Source of the DNA: Acinetobacter tjernbergiae DSM 14971 = CIP 107465
GTDB lineage: Bacteria > Pseudomonadota > Gammaproteobacteria > Pseudomonadales > Moraxellaceae
Reading direction: 5' to 3'
Length of the DNA stretch: 64,000 bases
Assembly: GCF_000374425.1 (NCBI RefSeq)
Contig: NZ_KB894374.1
Span: 1 to 64,000, forward strand
The notes beneath the pieces are model-generated. The model was not told the DNA's origin and made no database searches. It saw only the letters and a list, made by a program, of their open reading frames with translations. This document shows, piece after piece, positions 55,777-64,000 of this stretch (the stretch's first letter is position 1; each line of letters opens with the position of its first letter). The position numbers and the translations under genes are program-made.

Positions 55777-58137
55777 ATGCTTTTCAAAAGTCTTTTATCA
55801 CCAATTAAAAGTATTACCTCGAATTTATTAGATAGTAATACAACAACTTCATCCATCACAGGTTCAACCTTAGCTCCCCTTTCTCTTTCATCAATCACAA
55901 ACATCGTTTCGACGAGTTCAATTACAAATACGGTAAATCAAACCATTAATACGGTTAGCAATAGCGTTGCAAGTTCTCCAATAAGTACGATTACCAGTAC
56001 TTTAGGCAGTGTAACGGGGAATAGCAGTCCATTATCTACAGTGACGAATATTGTTAGTGGTGTCACAGGAGGAACAACCACGAATCCAGTTGATACCGTG
56101 ACTAATCTTGTTGGTGGTATTACAACTGGAATAGGAACTTCCCCACTCAATGTAGTGACAAATATCTTAGGAACCACTGGAAGTAACCCTGTCAATATTG
56201 TAACGGGAATCATCGGAGGGGTTACAGGAGGTGATCTCAGCAACAATCCTGTCACGAGTACGGTTCAAACAACTATAGACACTCTTCAAGGTGTAGAAAG
56301 TCTAAAAACCAGTATTATTAATTCAGGTATCCATACTGTAGCCGATGCAGTTATAGGGACGGTTCACCAATCAGAGCATCCGATCGGAGATTTAGCAAAT
56401 CTTGGTACGCTTACCTTTGAAACCTCACGCGATACAGTGAATGGAAGTCTCGAGGCGGTTTCAAATCTCGCTGGTGCAGATATTAATGGCGCAATTGGCT
56501 CAGCAACTGACGTTATCGGCACACTCATCAATAATGGTTCTACTGCTTCAAATACGATTCAGCACATTGTGGGCGATTTAACCGATATTAGCAGCGGCAG
56601 CCCTGTTGCTACTGTCACAGATATTATTGGCGGTGTTACGGGTGGTGTCGGTGGCAATCCGCTTGATACTGTGACTGGTATTATTGGCGGTGTTACGGGC
56701 GGTGTCGGTGGCAATCCGCTTGAGGCTGTAACTGGTATTATTGATGGTATTACGGGCGGTGTAAGTGGAAATCCGCTTGATGCTGTAACCAATATCATTG
56801 GTGGTGTTACTGGGGGCGTCGGTGGTAATCCACTTGAGGTTGTAACCGATATTATTGGTGGTGTTACGGGTGGTGTGGGTGGAAATCCGCTTGAGGTTGT
56901 GACTGATATTATTGGCGGTGTTACGGGTGGTGTAGGCGGCAATCCGCTTGATACTGTGACTGGTATTATTGGCGGTATTACGGGAGGCATCGGTAGCAAT
57001 CCGTTTGATGCCATAACTGATATTATTGGCGGTATTACGGGTGGTGCCGGTGGTAATCCACTTGAAACTGTAACCGATCTTATTGGTGGTATTACGGGTG
57101 GTGTAAGTGGAAATCCACTTGAGGCTGTGACTGATATTATTGGTGGCGTTACTGGGGGCATCGGTGGCAACCCGCTTGAGGCTGTAACCGATCTTATTGG
57201 TGGTATTACGGGTGGTGTCGCTGGCAATCCGCTTGAGGCTGTGACTGATATTATTGGCGGTGTTACGGGTGGTGTAAGTGGAAATCCACTTGAGGCTGTA
57301 ACCGATATTATTGGTGGTATTACCGGGGGTGACTTCGCCAACAATCCAATTACAGGTGCAATCCAAACTGGTATCGATATTCTTCAGGGCGTAGAAAGCC
57401 TCAAAACAGAAATTATCAATACAGGAATTAATACTGTTGCAGATACGATTATCAGCGTTGCTCCTCAAGTTGAACATCCGGTTGCTGACTTCGCAGATTT
57501 AGCTACGCTTACTTTCGAAACTTCACGAGATACGGTGAATGGAACACTTGAAGCAATTTCAGATTTATCAGGTGGCGATCTTAGTGGTGTACTTGAGTCT
57601 GCAACTGGCGTTGTAGGTACCCTAATCAATAACAGTTCAAGCGCAGCAGATATTCTTCAACATATTACAAATGATTTTGCTTTTGGTAATCCACTTGATA
57701 TTGCCACTGGCGTTATTGATGGTATTACTGGAAGTATATCAGGTAGCCCATTAGGATCTATTTCTGAAATTATTACAAATATAGGCAACGGTTTTAACAG
57801 TGGTGATGTTATTTATGGAATTGCTCAACCGATTCAAGGTGGTATTACCAATGTTAATCTCGCTATAGACACAATCCAAGAAAATCTCACAAATCTAGCA
57901 AGTGATAGCACCTTTGAAACTATCGACAACTTGATTAACGTCAATTTAGGCGGTGGGGATTATCATATTAGTGGCAGCATAGATAGTATCTTGAATGCAA
58001 TTACTGGAACTGTTTCATCAACAATTGCTGTAGGTGAACCAAATCCAAATGGCGGATCAGTCACTGACCTCATCTCTCTTCCATCACAATTAACGAGCCT
58101 AACTGACAATTTATTCAGTTCAATCAATAATTTCTAA
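55777..58137 (+). CDS. Large glycine-rich repeat protein with 19-residue glycine-zipper-like repeats
   Basis: 786 residues, apparently without cysteine and with very few Lys or Arg. Order: Ser/Thr-rich N terminus (1-70, no Sec signal), four or five degenerate 19-mers, domain A (119 residues, 56242-56598), thirteen tandem 19-mers of type NPLEAVTDIIGGVTGGVGG (56599-57339, exactly 13 x 57 bp), domain B (116 residues, 57340-57687, clearly homologous to A, sharing LTFETSRDTVNG), two further degenerate repeats and a tail ending SLTDNLFSSINNF. Hydrophobic residues at 3-4 spacing plus GG-x-x-GG-x-GG suggest packed glycine-zipper helices. Acidic, cysteine-free, no Sec signal and an uncharged C terminus fit a type I secretion substrate, but no exporter is nearby. 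Function unknown. Confidence 0.85.
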   Translation: MLFKSLLSPIKSITSNLLDSNTTTSSITGSTLAPLSLSSITNIVSTSSITNTVNQTINTVSNSVASSPISTITSTLGSVTGNSSPLSTVTNIVSGVTGGTTTNPVDTVTNLVGGITTGIGTSPLNVVTNILGTTGSNPVNIVTGIIGGVTGGDLSNNPVTSTVQTTIDTLQGVESLKTSIINSGIHTVADAVIGTVHQSEHPIGDLANLGTLTFETSRDTVNGSLEAVSNLAGADINGAIGSATDVIGTLINNGSTASNTIQHIVGDLTDISSGSPVATVTDIIGGVTGGVGGNPLDTVTGIIGGVTGGVGGNPLEAVTGIIDGITGGVSGNPLDAVTNIIGGVTGGVGGNPLEVVTDIIGGVTGGVGGNPLEVVTDIIGGVTGGVGGNPLDTVTGIIGGITGGIGSNPFDAITDIIGGITGGAGGNPLETVTDLIGGITGGVSGNPLEAVTDIIGGVTGGIGGNPLEAVTDLIGGITGGVAGNPLEAVTDIIGGVTGGVSGNPLEAVTDIIGGITGGDFANNPITGAIQTGIDILQGVESLKTEIINTGINTVADTIISVAPQVEHPVADFADLATLTFETSRDTVNGTLEAISDLSGGDLSGVLESATGVVGTLINNSSSAADILQHITNDFAFGNPLDIATGVIDGITGSISGSPLGSISEIITNIGNGFNSGDVIYGIAQPIQGGITNVNLAIDTIQENLTNLASDSTFETIDNLINVNLGGGDYHISGSIDSILNAITGTVSSTIAVGEPNPNGGSVTDLISLPSQLTSLTDNLFSSINNF
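56599..57339 (+). repeat. 13 tandem 57-bp repeats within the repeat-protein gene
   Basis: Thirteen in-frame units of exactly 57 bp, no indels. Units differ mainly by synonymous changes and by L/I, V/I, D/E/N exchanges, so purifying selection on the protein pattern is likely. Number of units may vary between strains. Confidence 0.92.
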
Positions 58138-58146
58138 TCAACTTTA

Positions 58147-58178
58147 TAAAAAAGTCGTTGTGATCAACGGCTTTTTTT
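58147..58178 (+). terminator. Terminator of the repeat-protein gene
   Basis: AAAAAGTCGTTG pairs with CAACGGCTTTTT (one G-U) with TGAT loop and T-run. Confidence 0.85.
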
Positions 58179-58211
58179 ACTTATAACAGTAGATTCTTAA
58201 AATTCAGACAC

Positions 58212-58235
58212 AAAAAAACCGCAATTAAGCGGTTT
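58212..58235 (-). terminator. Terminator of the tRNA-Ser/Arg/Arg transcript
   Basis: On the minus strand AAACCGC / GCGGTTT stem with a seven-T tail. Near copy of the hairpin at 55092-55119, both placed just downstream of a tRNA-Arg. Confidence 0.8.
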
Positions 58236-58247
58236 ATTTCATTAAGT

Positions 58248-58324
58248 TGGTGCGCTCAGAGAGATTCGAACTCCCGACCCCTTAGTTCGTAGCCAAGTGC
58301 TCTATCCAGCTGAGCTATGAGCGC
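58248..58324 (-). tRNA. tRNA-Arg (anticodon ACG)
   Basis: 77 nt with encoded CCA, identical in sequence to the copies at 55145 and 58372. Cloverleaf as described for 55145. Followed on its 3' side by the terminator at 58212-58235. Confidence 0.97.
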
Positions 58325-58371
58325 ATTACTTATGTGCCAATTGAGGCAAGTGTTACTTTACAATATCTACT

Positions 58372-58448
58372 TGGTGCGCTCAGAGAGATTCGAACTCCCG
58401 ACCCCTTAGTTCGTAGCCAAGTGCTCTATCCAGCTGAGCTATGAGCGC
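58372..58448 (-). tRNA. tRNA-Arg (anticodon ACG)
   Basis: 77 nt with encoded CCA, 124 bp from the previous identical copy; both belong to one minus-strand transcript with tRNA-Ser. Confidence 0.97.
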
Positions 58449-58461
58449 ATTAAGTAAAAAA

Positions 58462-58551
58462 TGGCGGTGAGAGAGGGATTCGAACCCTCGGTACAGTTAC
58501 CCGTACGCATCCTTAGCAGGGATGTGGTTTCAGCCACTCACCCATCTCACC
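58462..58551 (-). tRNA. tRNA-Ser (anticodon GCT)
   Basis: 90 nt with encoded CCA. Acceptor GGTGAGA pairs with TCTCACC; anticodon loop CTGCTAA gives GCT (AGC/AGU codons); a long variable arm and T-arm GGGTTCGAATCCC mark a type II tRNA. First in the minus-strand tRNA cluster. Confidence 0.97.
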
Positions 58552-58797
58552 GTAACACGAGCGCAATAATACAAACTAAAACTGATTTGCACAAGTCATC
58601 ATTGTGAATTTTTATGTTTTTTTATTCTAATCAAATACTTTTTGAACGATTTTGGTGTTTTTGGGCATTTTTTTGCTTCAACGCTTGTTAAAATAGCACC
58701 ATCTTCTTTTATTAAGATCATTCGCATAAGCAGAATCTTGCAATCTTTGACGTGCAGTCCTAGGTTGAATGGCTTATGCTAAACCAATCTGCCAGAT

Positions 58798-61233
58798 GTG
58801 AACCGAAACGATATGATTAAAAAATGGGCTGATCCCGAAGCAAAAGCAGAAGCTGAACGTTACGATAACCCTATTCCTAGCCGAACTCTTATTTTAAGTA
58901 CTCTAGAACAATTAAAAACTGCAAAATCCCATGCAGAACTTGTGGATCACTTTAATATCCCTGACCAAAAAAGTATTGATGCCTTAAGTCATCGTTTAAG
59001 TGCAATGGTTCGTGATGGTCAACTCATGAAGGATGGTTTTAAATATCAGCCTGCAACAGACTTACCGAGCCATGAAGCAACGGTCTATATCAATAGTAAA
59101 GGTCTAGGCACTGCCAATATCGCAGGTCAAGATGATTTGCTTTTACCTGAAAGAGAATTGCGTTTAGTTTTTAACGGCGATCGCGTTAAGGTTCGTCAAA
59201 CCTCTGTTGACCGTAAAGGTAAAGCGTGGGGCTTTATCACCGAAGTCGTACAGCATCGCGTCAAACAAATTATTGGCAAAGTGTCTGAGCATGAGGGTGA
59301 ATACTTTATTCAACCAAGTAACCCAAACCAACACCAACCAATTACCCTAGAAAAAGAACTGATTGAGCATGCCAATGCCAAAGTTGGCGATATGCTCCGT
59401 GTTGCAATTGATGACTATCCAACCCGTGAAGAACTCGCAACAGGTCATATTGTTCAATCTATGGCAGATAAAGCGGATACTGAAATTATTATTCCGCAAA
59501 CCATTCTTGAGTTTGGTTTACCTTACGAGTTTCCTGAAGCAGTCATCAAAGAAGCGGAAAGTTTCAAAGAACCTTCAGAAAAAGATCTGAAAGGGCGTGT
59601 TGATTTACGTGATCTGCCATTAGTGACGATTGACGGCGAAGATGCACGTGACTTTGATGATGCTGTTTATGCTGAAAAACGTGCGGGTGGTGGCTATCGC
59701 GTTGTGGTTGCGATTGCAGATGTCAGTCATTATGTCCGTTTAGACTCTCCACTAAATGAAGAAGCTGAAGAGCGTGGTACATCTGTTTATTTCCCACACT
59801 TTGTTTTACCGATGCTACCTGAAGCATTATCAAATGGTTTGTGTTCTTTAAATCCACATGTTGACCGTCTATGTATGGTCTGTGATTTAAAGCTGTCGCG
59901 TGTAGGTAAAGTGACGAGTTACGAATTTTACCCATCTGTTATGCATTCCAAAGCACGCCTGACTTATACCCAAGTTGGACAATATTTTGAAGGTGCAACC
60001 GATGCAATTCCTTCAGATAAAAGCATTCACAAATCGCTGAATACCTTATTCCAACTTTATCAAACACTCAAAGGTTTACGCGCCGAACGTCATGCAATGG
60101 AATTTGAAACCATTGAGACCTACATGACCTTTGATGAGTTGGGCGGTATTAAAGAAATTTTGCCACGTACTCGTAATGACGCGCATAAACTCATTGAGGA
60201 GTGTATGTTGCTCGCCAATGTTGCAGCAGCAGAATACGCTTTAGAACATGATATTCCGATGCTTTATCGTGTACATGAAGCACCAGAGTTTTCACGTATT
60301 CAGAAAGTCCGTGATTTTGTGAAATTACTCGGTTTGCCATTCCCTGAACAGCCAACACAAGCTGATTATCAACGTGTTATTGAAGCGACCAAAGATCGTT
60401 TGGATGCACCGAGTATTCATGCAGTGTTATTACGTTCGATGATGCAAGCCTATTATGGTGCGAAAAATTCAGGACACTACGGCTTAGCGTATGAGGCTTA
60501 TACTCATTTTACTTCGCCAATTCGTCGCTACCCTGACCTATTATTGCATCGTGCGATTAAAGCCTATTTAGATAAGAAGGTTTATCCACTTTCGGGTGCG
60601 GCTTTGGATGATGCAGGTGAACATTTCTCTCAAACTGAACGTCGTGCAGATGAAGCCTCTCGCAGTGTCACAACTTGGTTGAAATGCCACTATATGCAAC
60701 AGCATTTAGGTGATGAGTTTGTTGGCATCATTAGTGCAGTCACTGAATTTGGTCTATTTGTCACGCTGAAAGACTTATATGTTGATGGCATGATCCATGT
60801 CAGCCAATTGGGCGAAGACTATTTTGTATATGATCAAGCAAGTCAGAGCTTAGTTGGACAGAATCGTGGACAAGCGTTTAGCTTGGGCGATGAAGTGAAA
60901 ATTCAGGTCGCTGGTGTCAATCTTGAAGAACGTAAAATTGACTTTAAGCTCATTCAGCAGTTGACCCATCTCGGTCGTGTGATCCGTCAAAAAGCACCGC
61001 GTGCTTCTTCAACTAAAGATCAAACAACCGAAGAGGTGTTTAGCAAAGCACCAGTCAAGGCAAAATTAAGTGAAGATGGTGAAAAGCCTGTTCGGAAGAA
61101 AAAGGACAAGAATAAACCGAGCACTTATACGAAGAAGCCAAATAAGAAAGCATCTGCTAAGCCTGAAACCAAAGAAAAGGCAAAGAAAAAAGTAAAAAAG
61201 AAAAAGGCAAATGCGAAAGCTAAGAGTGAGTAA
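58798..61233 (+). CDS. rnr: Ribonuclease R
   Basis: 811 residues: N-terminal winged-helix (SRTLILSTLEQL), two cold-shock domains (about 90-230), RNB catalytic domain with the four-Asp motif DGEDARDFDDAV (about 279-290), S1 domain (about 640-725, FVGIISAVTEFGLFVTLKDL) and a Lys-rich tail typical of RNase R. It is a processive 3'-5' exonuclease for structured RNA, rRNA quality control and trans-translation. Start is GTG 58798 or ATG 58813; neither has a strong ribosome site. The upstream gap contains an 8-bp dyad GCATAAGC / GCTTATGC (58724-58731, 58772-58779). Confidence 0.96.
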   Translation: MNRNDMIKKWADPEAKAEAERYDNPIPSRTLILSTLEQLKTAKSHAELVDHFNIPDQKSIDALSHRLSAMVRDGQLMKDGFKYQPATDLPSHEATVYINSKGLGTANIAGQDDLLLPERELRLVFNGDRVKVRQTSVDRKGKAWGFITEVVQHRVKQIIGKVSEHEGEYFIQPSNPNQHQPITLEKELIEHANAKVGDMLRVAIDDYPTREELATGHIVQSMADKADTEIIIPQTILEFGLPYEFPEAVIKEAESFKEPSEKDLKGRVDLRDLPLVTIDGEDARDFDDAVYAEKRAGGGYRVVVAIADVSHYVRLDSPLNEEAEERGTSVYFPHFVLPMLPEALSNGLCSLNPHVDRLCMVCDLKLSRVGKVTSYEFYPSVMHSKARLTYTQVGQYFEGATDAIPSDKSIHKSLNTLFQLYQTLKGLRAERHAMEFETIETYMTFDELGGIKEILPRTRNDAHKLIEECMLLANVAAAEYALEHDIPMLYRVHEAPEFSRIQKVRDFVKLLGLPFPEQPTQADYQRVIEATKDRLDAPSIHAVLLRSMMQAYYGAKNSGHYGLAYEAYTHFTSPIRRYPDLLLHRAIKAYLDKKVYPLSGAALDDAGEHFSQTERRADEASRSVTTWLKCHYMQQHLGDEFVGIISAVTEFGLFVTLKDLYVDGMIHVSQLGEDYFVYDQASQSLVGQNRGQAFSLGDEVKIQVAGVNLEERKIDFKLIQQLTHLGRVIRQKAPRASSTKDQTTEEVFSKAPVKAKLSEDGEKPVRKKKDKNKPSTYTKKPNKKASAKPETKEKAKKKVKKKKANAKAKSE

Positions 61234-61385
61234 TTGACCCAAGGGCAAGTTCAATGCTGAGCTTGCTCTAATTTTCACAGTTTTATCATTAGAAAATTAT
61301 ACAAACAACCAAATCAACCTTGATTTATCCACCTTTAAGCCCTACATCTATAACTATGTTTAAAGATGAATATGGCAAAAATACA

Positions 61386-63425
61386 ATGATTCTCCAACAA
61401 GCGACACTTCCCGTTCCTCAATTTGATCAAATTCAACTTGCCGACTTAAAACAACAAATTGAACAAAGTATCCAAAATGGTCAAACATTCTTAAATCAAC
61501 TGAATGAAGTTCCACACGACTCTGAAGCACAACTTGCAACACTGACCGAAGTGGATCAACTTGAAAATAACATGAGCGAAGTATGGGGAATTCTGTCACA
61601 CCTCAATGCCGTCATAAATAATGCAGAAACTCGTGAAGTTTACCAATCACTATTACCAAGTTTGAGCGAATACTATACGCAACTGGGACAACACACAGCC
61701 TTGTATCAAACTTACCAACAGCTTCATGATGCTCCCGTTTTTCAAACCCTCAGTGAAGCGCAACAAAGTGCGATTAAACTGGCTTTGCGTGATTTCAAAC
61801 TTTCAGGTGTTGCACTTGTAGGTGAAGCAAAACAACGCTATGCGGAAATTTCAGCACGTTTATCTCAGCTTTCATCTGATTTCTCCAATCATGTTTTAGA
61901 TGCAACTCAAGCTTACTTCAAGCCTTTAACTGAAACACAACTCAAAGGCTTACCACAAAGTAGTGTTGAACTCTTAAAGCAATACGGACAACAACGAGAG
62001 CTTGAGCAAGCTGTTGCCACACTCGACTTTCCTGCTTATTTTGCGATTATGACCTATGCTGATGATCGTGAGTTAAGAGAAGAACTCTATAAAGCTTATG
62101 TGACCCGTGCATCAGAACAGTCAGACAAAACTGAGTTTGATAATACCCCCGTAATGGAAGAAATTCTGAGCCTACGTCAAGAGATGGCACAATTACTCGG
62201 CTTCAACAATTTTGCTGAATATTCACTTGCTAGCAAGATGGCACCTGATGTCGAGACAGTGAATCAATTTTTGGTAGATCTCGCAGAACATGCTCGTACC
62301 CCTGCACTGGCTGAAATTGCAGAACTAAAAACCATCGCACAACATGATGGCATTGCTGAATTAAAACCGTGGGATACAACTTATTACTCAGAGAAGTTAA
62401 AACAACAGCAATTCAATCTTTCACAAGAAGCGCTTAAACCTTATTTCCCTGCACATAAGGTGGTACATGGTTTATTCCAAATTGTGCAACGTCTCTACGG
62501 TATTCAGATCATCGAACGCCAAGCACCTGTTTGGCAAAATGATGTGCGTTATTTTGAAATTGAAGATCAAGGTCAAGTGGTTGGTGGTTTCTACTTTGAC
62601 CTTTATGCTCGAAATGGCAAACGTGGTGGTGCATGGATGAGCGGTTTCCGTTCGCGTGTACAGACTGCAAATGGGTTACAAAAACCAATTTGCTATATGG
62701 TCTGTAACTTCACGCCACCGATTGGCGATCAACCTGCATTACTCACCCACGATGAAGTGATCACCTTATTCCATGAATTTGGTCATGGCTTACATCATAT
62801 GCTTACCGAGGTGGACAATATCTCAGTTGCAGGCACACATGGCGTTGCTTGGGATGCAGTCGAGTTACCAAGTCAGTTCATGGAGTTCTGGGCGTGGGAC
62901 AATGAAAGTTTAGACGTACTGAGTGAGCATACTGAAACTAAGCAAACCCTTCCGCAAAAATTATTATCAGCTTTGCTCAATGCACGGTTTTTCCAATCAG
63001 GTATGCAAACTTTGCGTCAGATCGAATTTGCCTTGTTTGACTTAACCATCCACCGTCAAACCCCTGCATTGAACAGTCAGCAGATCCAAGCGACCTTAGA
63101 TGATATTCGCAACAAATTTACCGTTGTGCCAACCGTTGCATATAACCGTTTCCAACACAGTTTTAGCCATATTTTTGCGGGCGGTTACGCAGCAGGTTAC
63201 TATTCGTATAAATGGGCAGAAGTTTTAGCCAGTGATGCTTTTGATCGTTTCGAAAGCGAAGGAATTTTTAATACCGAGACAGGAAAAGAGTTTAGAAAGT
63301 TTATTCTAGCAGTTGGCGGAAAAGATACGGCGCTTGATGCGTTTCGCAATTTCCGAAAAAGAGAACCGAAAATAGATGCATTATTACGCCATCAAGGTTG
63401 GACGAACACTCACAAAACCGCTTAA
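61386..63425 (+). CDS. prlC: Oligopeptidase A (M3 family zinc peptidase)
   Basis: About 679 residues from ATG 61386, equal to E. coli PrlC; longer starts (TTG 61320, ATG 61356) exist but are not family-like. The zinc motif HEFGH (about 463-467) lies in LFHEFGHGLHHML, with the third ligand Glu downstream in VELPSQFMEFWAW. Cytoplasmic enzyme that degrades small peptides, including signal-peptide fragments. yheV follows 38 bp downstream, the same pairing as in enterobacteria. Confidence 0.94.
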   Translation: MILQQATLPVPQFDQIQLADLKQQIEQSIQNGQTFLNQLNEVPHDSEAQLATLTEVDQLENNMSEVWGILSHLNAVINNAETREVYQSLLPSLSEYYTQLGQHTALYQTYQQLHDAPVFQTLSEAQQSAIKLALRDFKLSGVALVGEAKQRYAEISARLSQLSSDFSNHVLDATQAYFKPLTETQLKGLPQSSVELLKQYGQQRELEQAVATLDFPAYFAIMTYADDRELREELYKAYVTRASEQSDKTEFDNTPVMEEILSLRQEMAQLLGFNNFAEYSLASKMAPDVETVNQFLVDLAEHARTPALAEIAELKTIAQHDGIAELKPWDTTYYSEKLKQQQFNLSQEALKPYFPAHKVVHGLFQIVQRLYGIQIIERQAPVWQNDVRYFEIEDQGQVVGGFYFDLYARNGKRGGAWMSGFRSRVQTANGLQKPICYMVCNFTPPIGDQPALLTHDEVITLFHEFGHGLHHMLTEVDNISVAGTHGVAWDAVELPSQFMEFWAWDNESLDVLSEHTETKQTLPQKLLSALLNARFFQSGMQTLRQIEFALFDLTIHRQTPALNSQQIQATLDDIRNKFTVVPTVAYNRFQHSFSHIFAGGYAAGYYSYKWAEVLASDAFDRFESEGIFNTETGKEFRKFILAVGGKDTALDAFRNFRKREPKIDALLRHQGWTNTHKTA

Positions 63426-63463
63426 ACTACGTCATTATTGTTCATAGGGTGTAATTAACTGAC

Positions 63464-63670
63464 ATGAAAAGACAATTCATCGCGGGTGCAAAGTGTCCCA
63501 AATGTGGAGCGTTAGATCGTGTGGTTAAGATCATCACTGTGAATGACGAGTGGATTGAATGTATCGAATGTGCTTATAGCGAAAAACGTCCGACCCATGT
63601 GGAAGAACAACAACCCGCTGAGCCAGATGAAATTGGGGTGATACAATTCAAACCTCGTCATTTTGACTAG
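63464..63670 (+). CDS. yheV: YheV-family zinc-ribbon protein
   Basis: 68 residues with CPKC (Cys11, Cys14) and CIEC (Cys33, Cys36), a four-cysteine zinc ribbon, followed by an acidic linker and FKPRHFD. This is the YheV (DUF2387) family. Position directly after prlC is conserved in Gammaproteobacteria. Function unknown, probably an accessory of PrlC or of RNA metabolism. Confidence 0.9.
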   Translation: MKRQFIAGAKCPKCGALDRVVKIITVNDEWIECIECAYSEKRPTHVEEQQPAEPDEIGVIQFKPRHFD

Positions 63671-63682
63671 AAAGGTTAAAAG

Positions 63683-64000
63683 ATGATGTCATCATATCAA
63701 AATGAAAACTCAAAATTATTATGGATGATTATTAGCGGGATCAGTGTCGTAGTTGTCCTGATCTTTGCTACACAGTGGTTTTTATCTGAAAAGAATCAAG
63801 AGACATCTATAGCACCAACAAAATCAGCCATTGAAAAAACTGTTATAGCAACAACTGAATCTGCTAAAGTTGCTAGTGGAAAAACTATGCCCATTCAATT
63901 GGTTGAAGAGTCAATTGTAAAAGATCCTCTTCCTGTAAATGACACACTCGCAAAAGAAGAAATTTCAAAATTAGACGATCTTCATCAACAGCTTAAAGAT
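63683..64000 (+). CDS. Putative single-span membrane protein, truncated by the window edge
   Basis: ATG 63683 follows AAAGG; 106 codons run to the end of the window without stop. A polar N terminus, one transmembrane helix (WMIISGISVVVVLIFATQWFL) and then a Ser/Thr/Lys/Glu-rich periplasmic linker. Unrecognised. Start ATG at 63686 is equally possible. Probably cotranscribed with prlC-yheV (12-bp gap). Confidence 0.7.
   Translation, partial: MMSSYQNENSKLLWMIISGISVVVVLIFATQWFLSEKNQETSIAPTKSAIEKTVIATTESAKVASGKTMPIQLVEESIVKDPLPVNDTLAKEEISKLDDLHQQLKD

Noticed and set aside
56599..57339. Tandem 57-bp repeats considered as a CRISPR or noncoding satellite array
   Set aside because: Units are contiguous without unique spacers, all in frame, and differ mostly by synonymous or conservative changes, so they are coding repeats.
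56559..57477. Two long open frames on the minus strand opposite the 57-bp repeats
   Set aside because: They exist because the repeat unit lacks stops in several frames. They have no ribosome site and translate to Pro/Ile/Thr- or Asn/Ser-rich low-complexity sequence.
58755..58764. CAGTCCTAGG upstream of rnr, resembling the spacer of a synthetic consensus promoter
   Set aside because: The flanking TTGACG and TTGAAT are only about 12 bp apart, too close for a sigma-70 promoter, so this is not evidence of engineered DNA.

Overview
The window looks like chromosomal DNA of an Acinetobacter species (Moraxellaceae, Gammaproteobacteria). The DNA is AT-rich and the gene content is that of a Gram-negative aerobe. 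The combinations that point to Acinetobacter are ackA-pta, metX-metW, long-form leuA, a PiuA/PiuC iron operon, tig-clpP-clpX and many small Moraxellaceae-type families. Species cannot be fixed from the sequence alone. Genes are densely packed, on both strands, and many are separated by clear rho-independent hairpins.

Layout. 1-412: what appears to be the promoter and leader of an rRNA operon running off the left edge on the minus strand. 413-2642: a three-gene YfiR-YfiN-YfiB type cyclic-di-GMP signalling unit. 2689-7991: a metallophosphoesterase, a phospholipase D/cardiolipin-synthase-like lipoprotein, a PlsC-like acyltransferase, an unlisted 46-residue membrane peptide and hflX. 8050-13813: an LrgA/LrgB-like pair, two DUF2147 paralogues, the tail-specific protease prc and nagZ. 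14135-17967: a methyltransferase, an alpha/beta hydrolase carrying a C-terminal PilZ-like domain, and proA. 18261-25943: ackA-pta, a DMT transporter facing an AraC regulator, class I fumarase and a DUF2059 protein. 25961-30304: a lipoprotein and clpX, clpP, tig on the minus strand. 30777-34955: a Fur-box-controlled siderophore receptor, piuC and an FMN hydroxyacid oxidase. 35141-39527: leuA behind a short leucine-rich leader ORF, then metX-metW-Sel1. 40205-44676: rdgB, then tatABC and phoX. 44720-53288: NRDE protein, lgt, wrbA, YihY, a Sel1 lipoprotein, a second DMT/AraC pair, a polysaccharide deacetylase, an FAH-family enzyme and a YcxB-like protein. 53788-58551: a secreted two-domain START-like protein and a tRNA cluster (three identical tRNA-Arg(ACG) and one tRNA-Ser(GCT)). 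One tRNA-Arg is split from the rest by a 2.36-kb gene encoding a glycine-rich repeat protein. 58798-64000: rnr, prlC, yheV and a truncated membrane protein.

Systems that work together. (i) tatABC and phoX each carry four TGTC-like half sites at exact 11-bp spacing, i.e. tandem Pho boxes. PhoX has a twin-arginine signal, so the sequence supports a phosphate-starvation unit in which the exporter is induced with its substrate. (ii) The 786-residue repeat protein (13 exact-length 19-residue glycine-zipper-like repeats between two copies of a 116-119 residue domain) lies behind a perfect CRP/Vfr-type site in an AT-rich upstream region and is bracketed by duplicated terminator plus tRNA-Arg units. 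It is the best candidate here for something undescribed. (iii) The YfiN cyclase and the PilZ-hydrolase fusion suggest two independent c-di-GMP inputs and outputs. Family assignments come from motif recognition only; no database search was possible.
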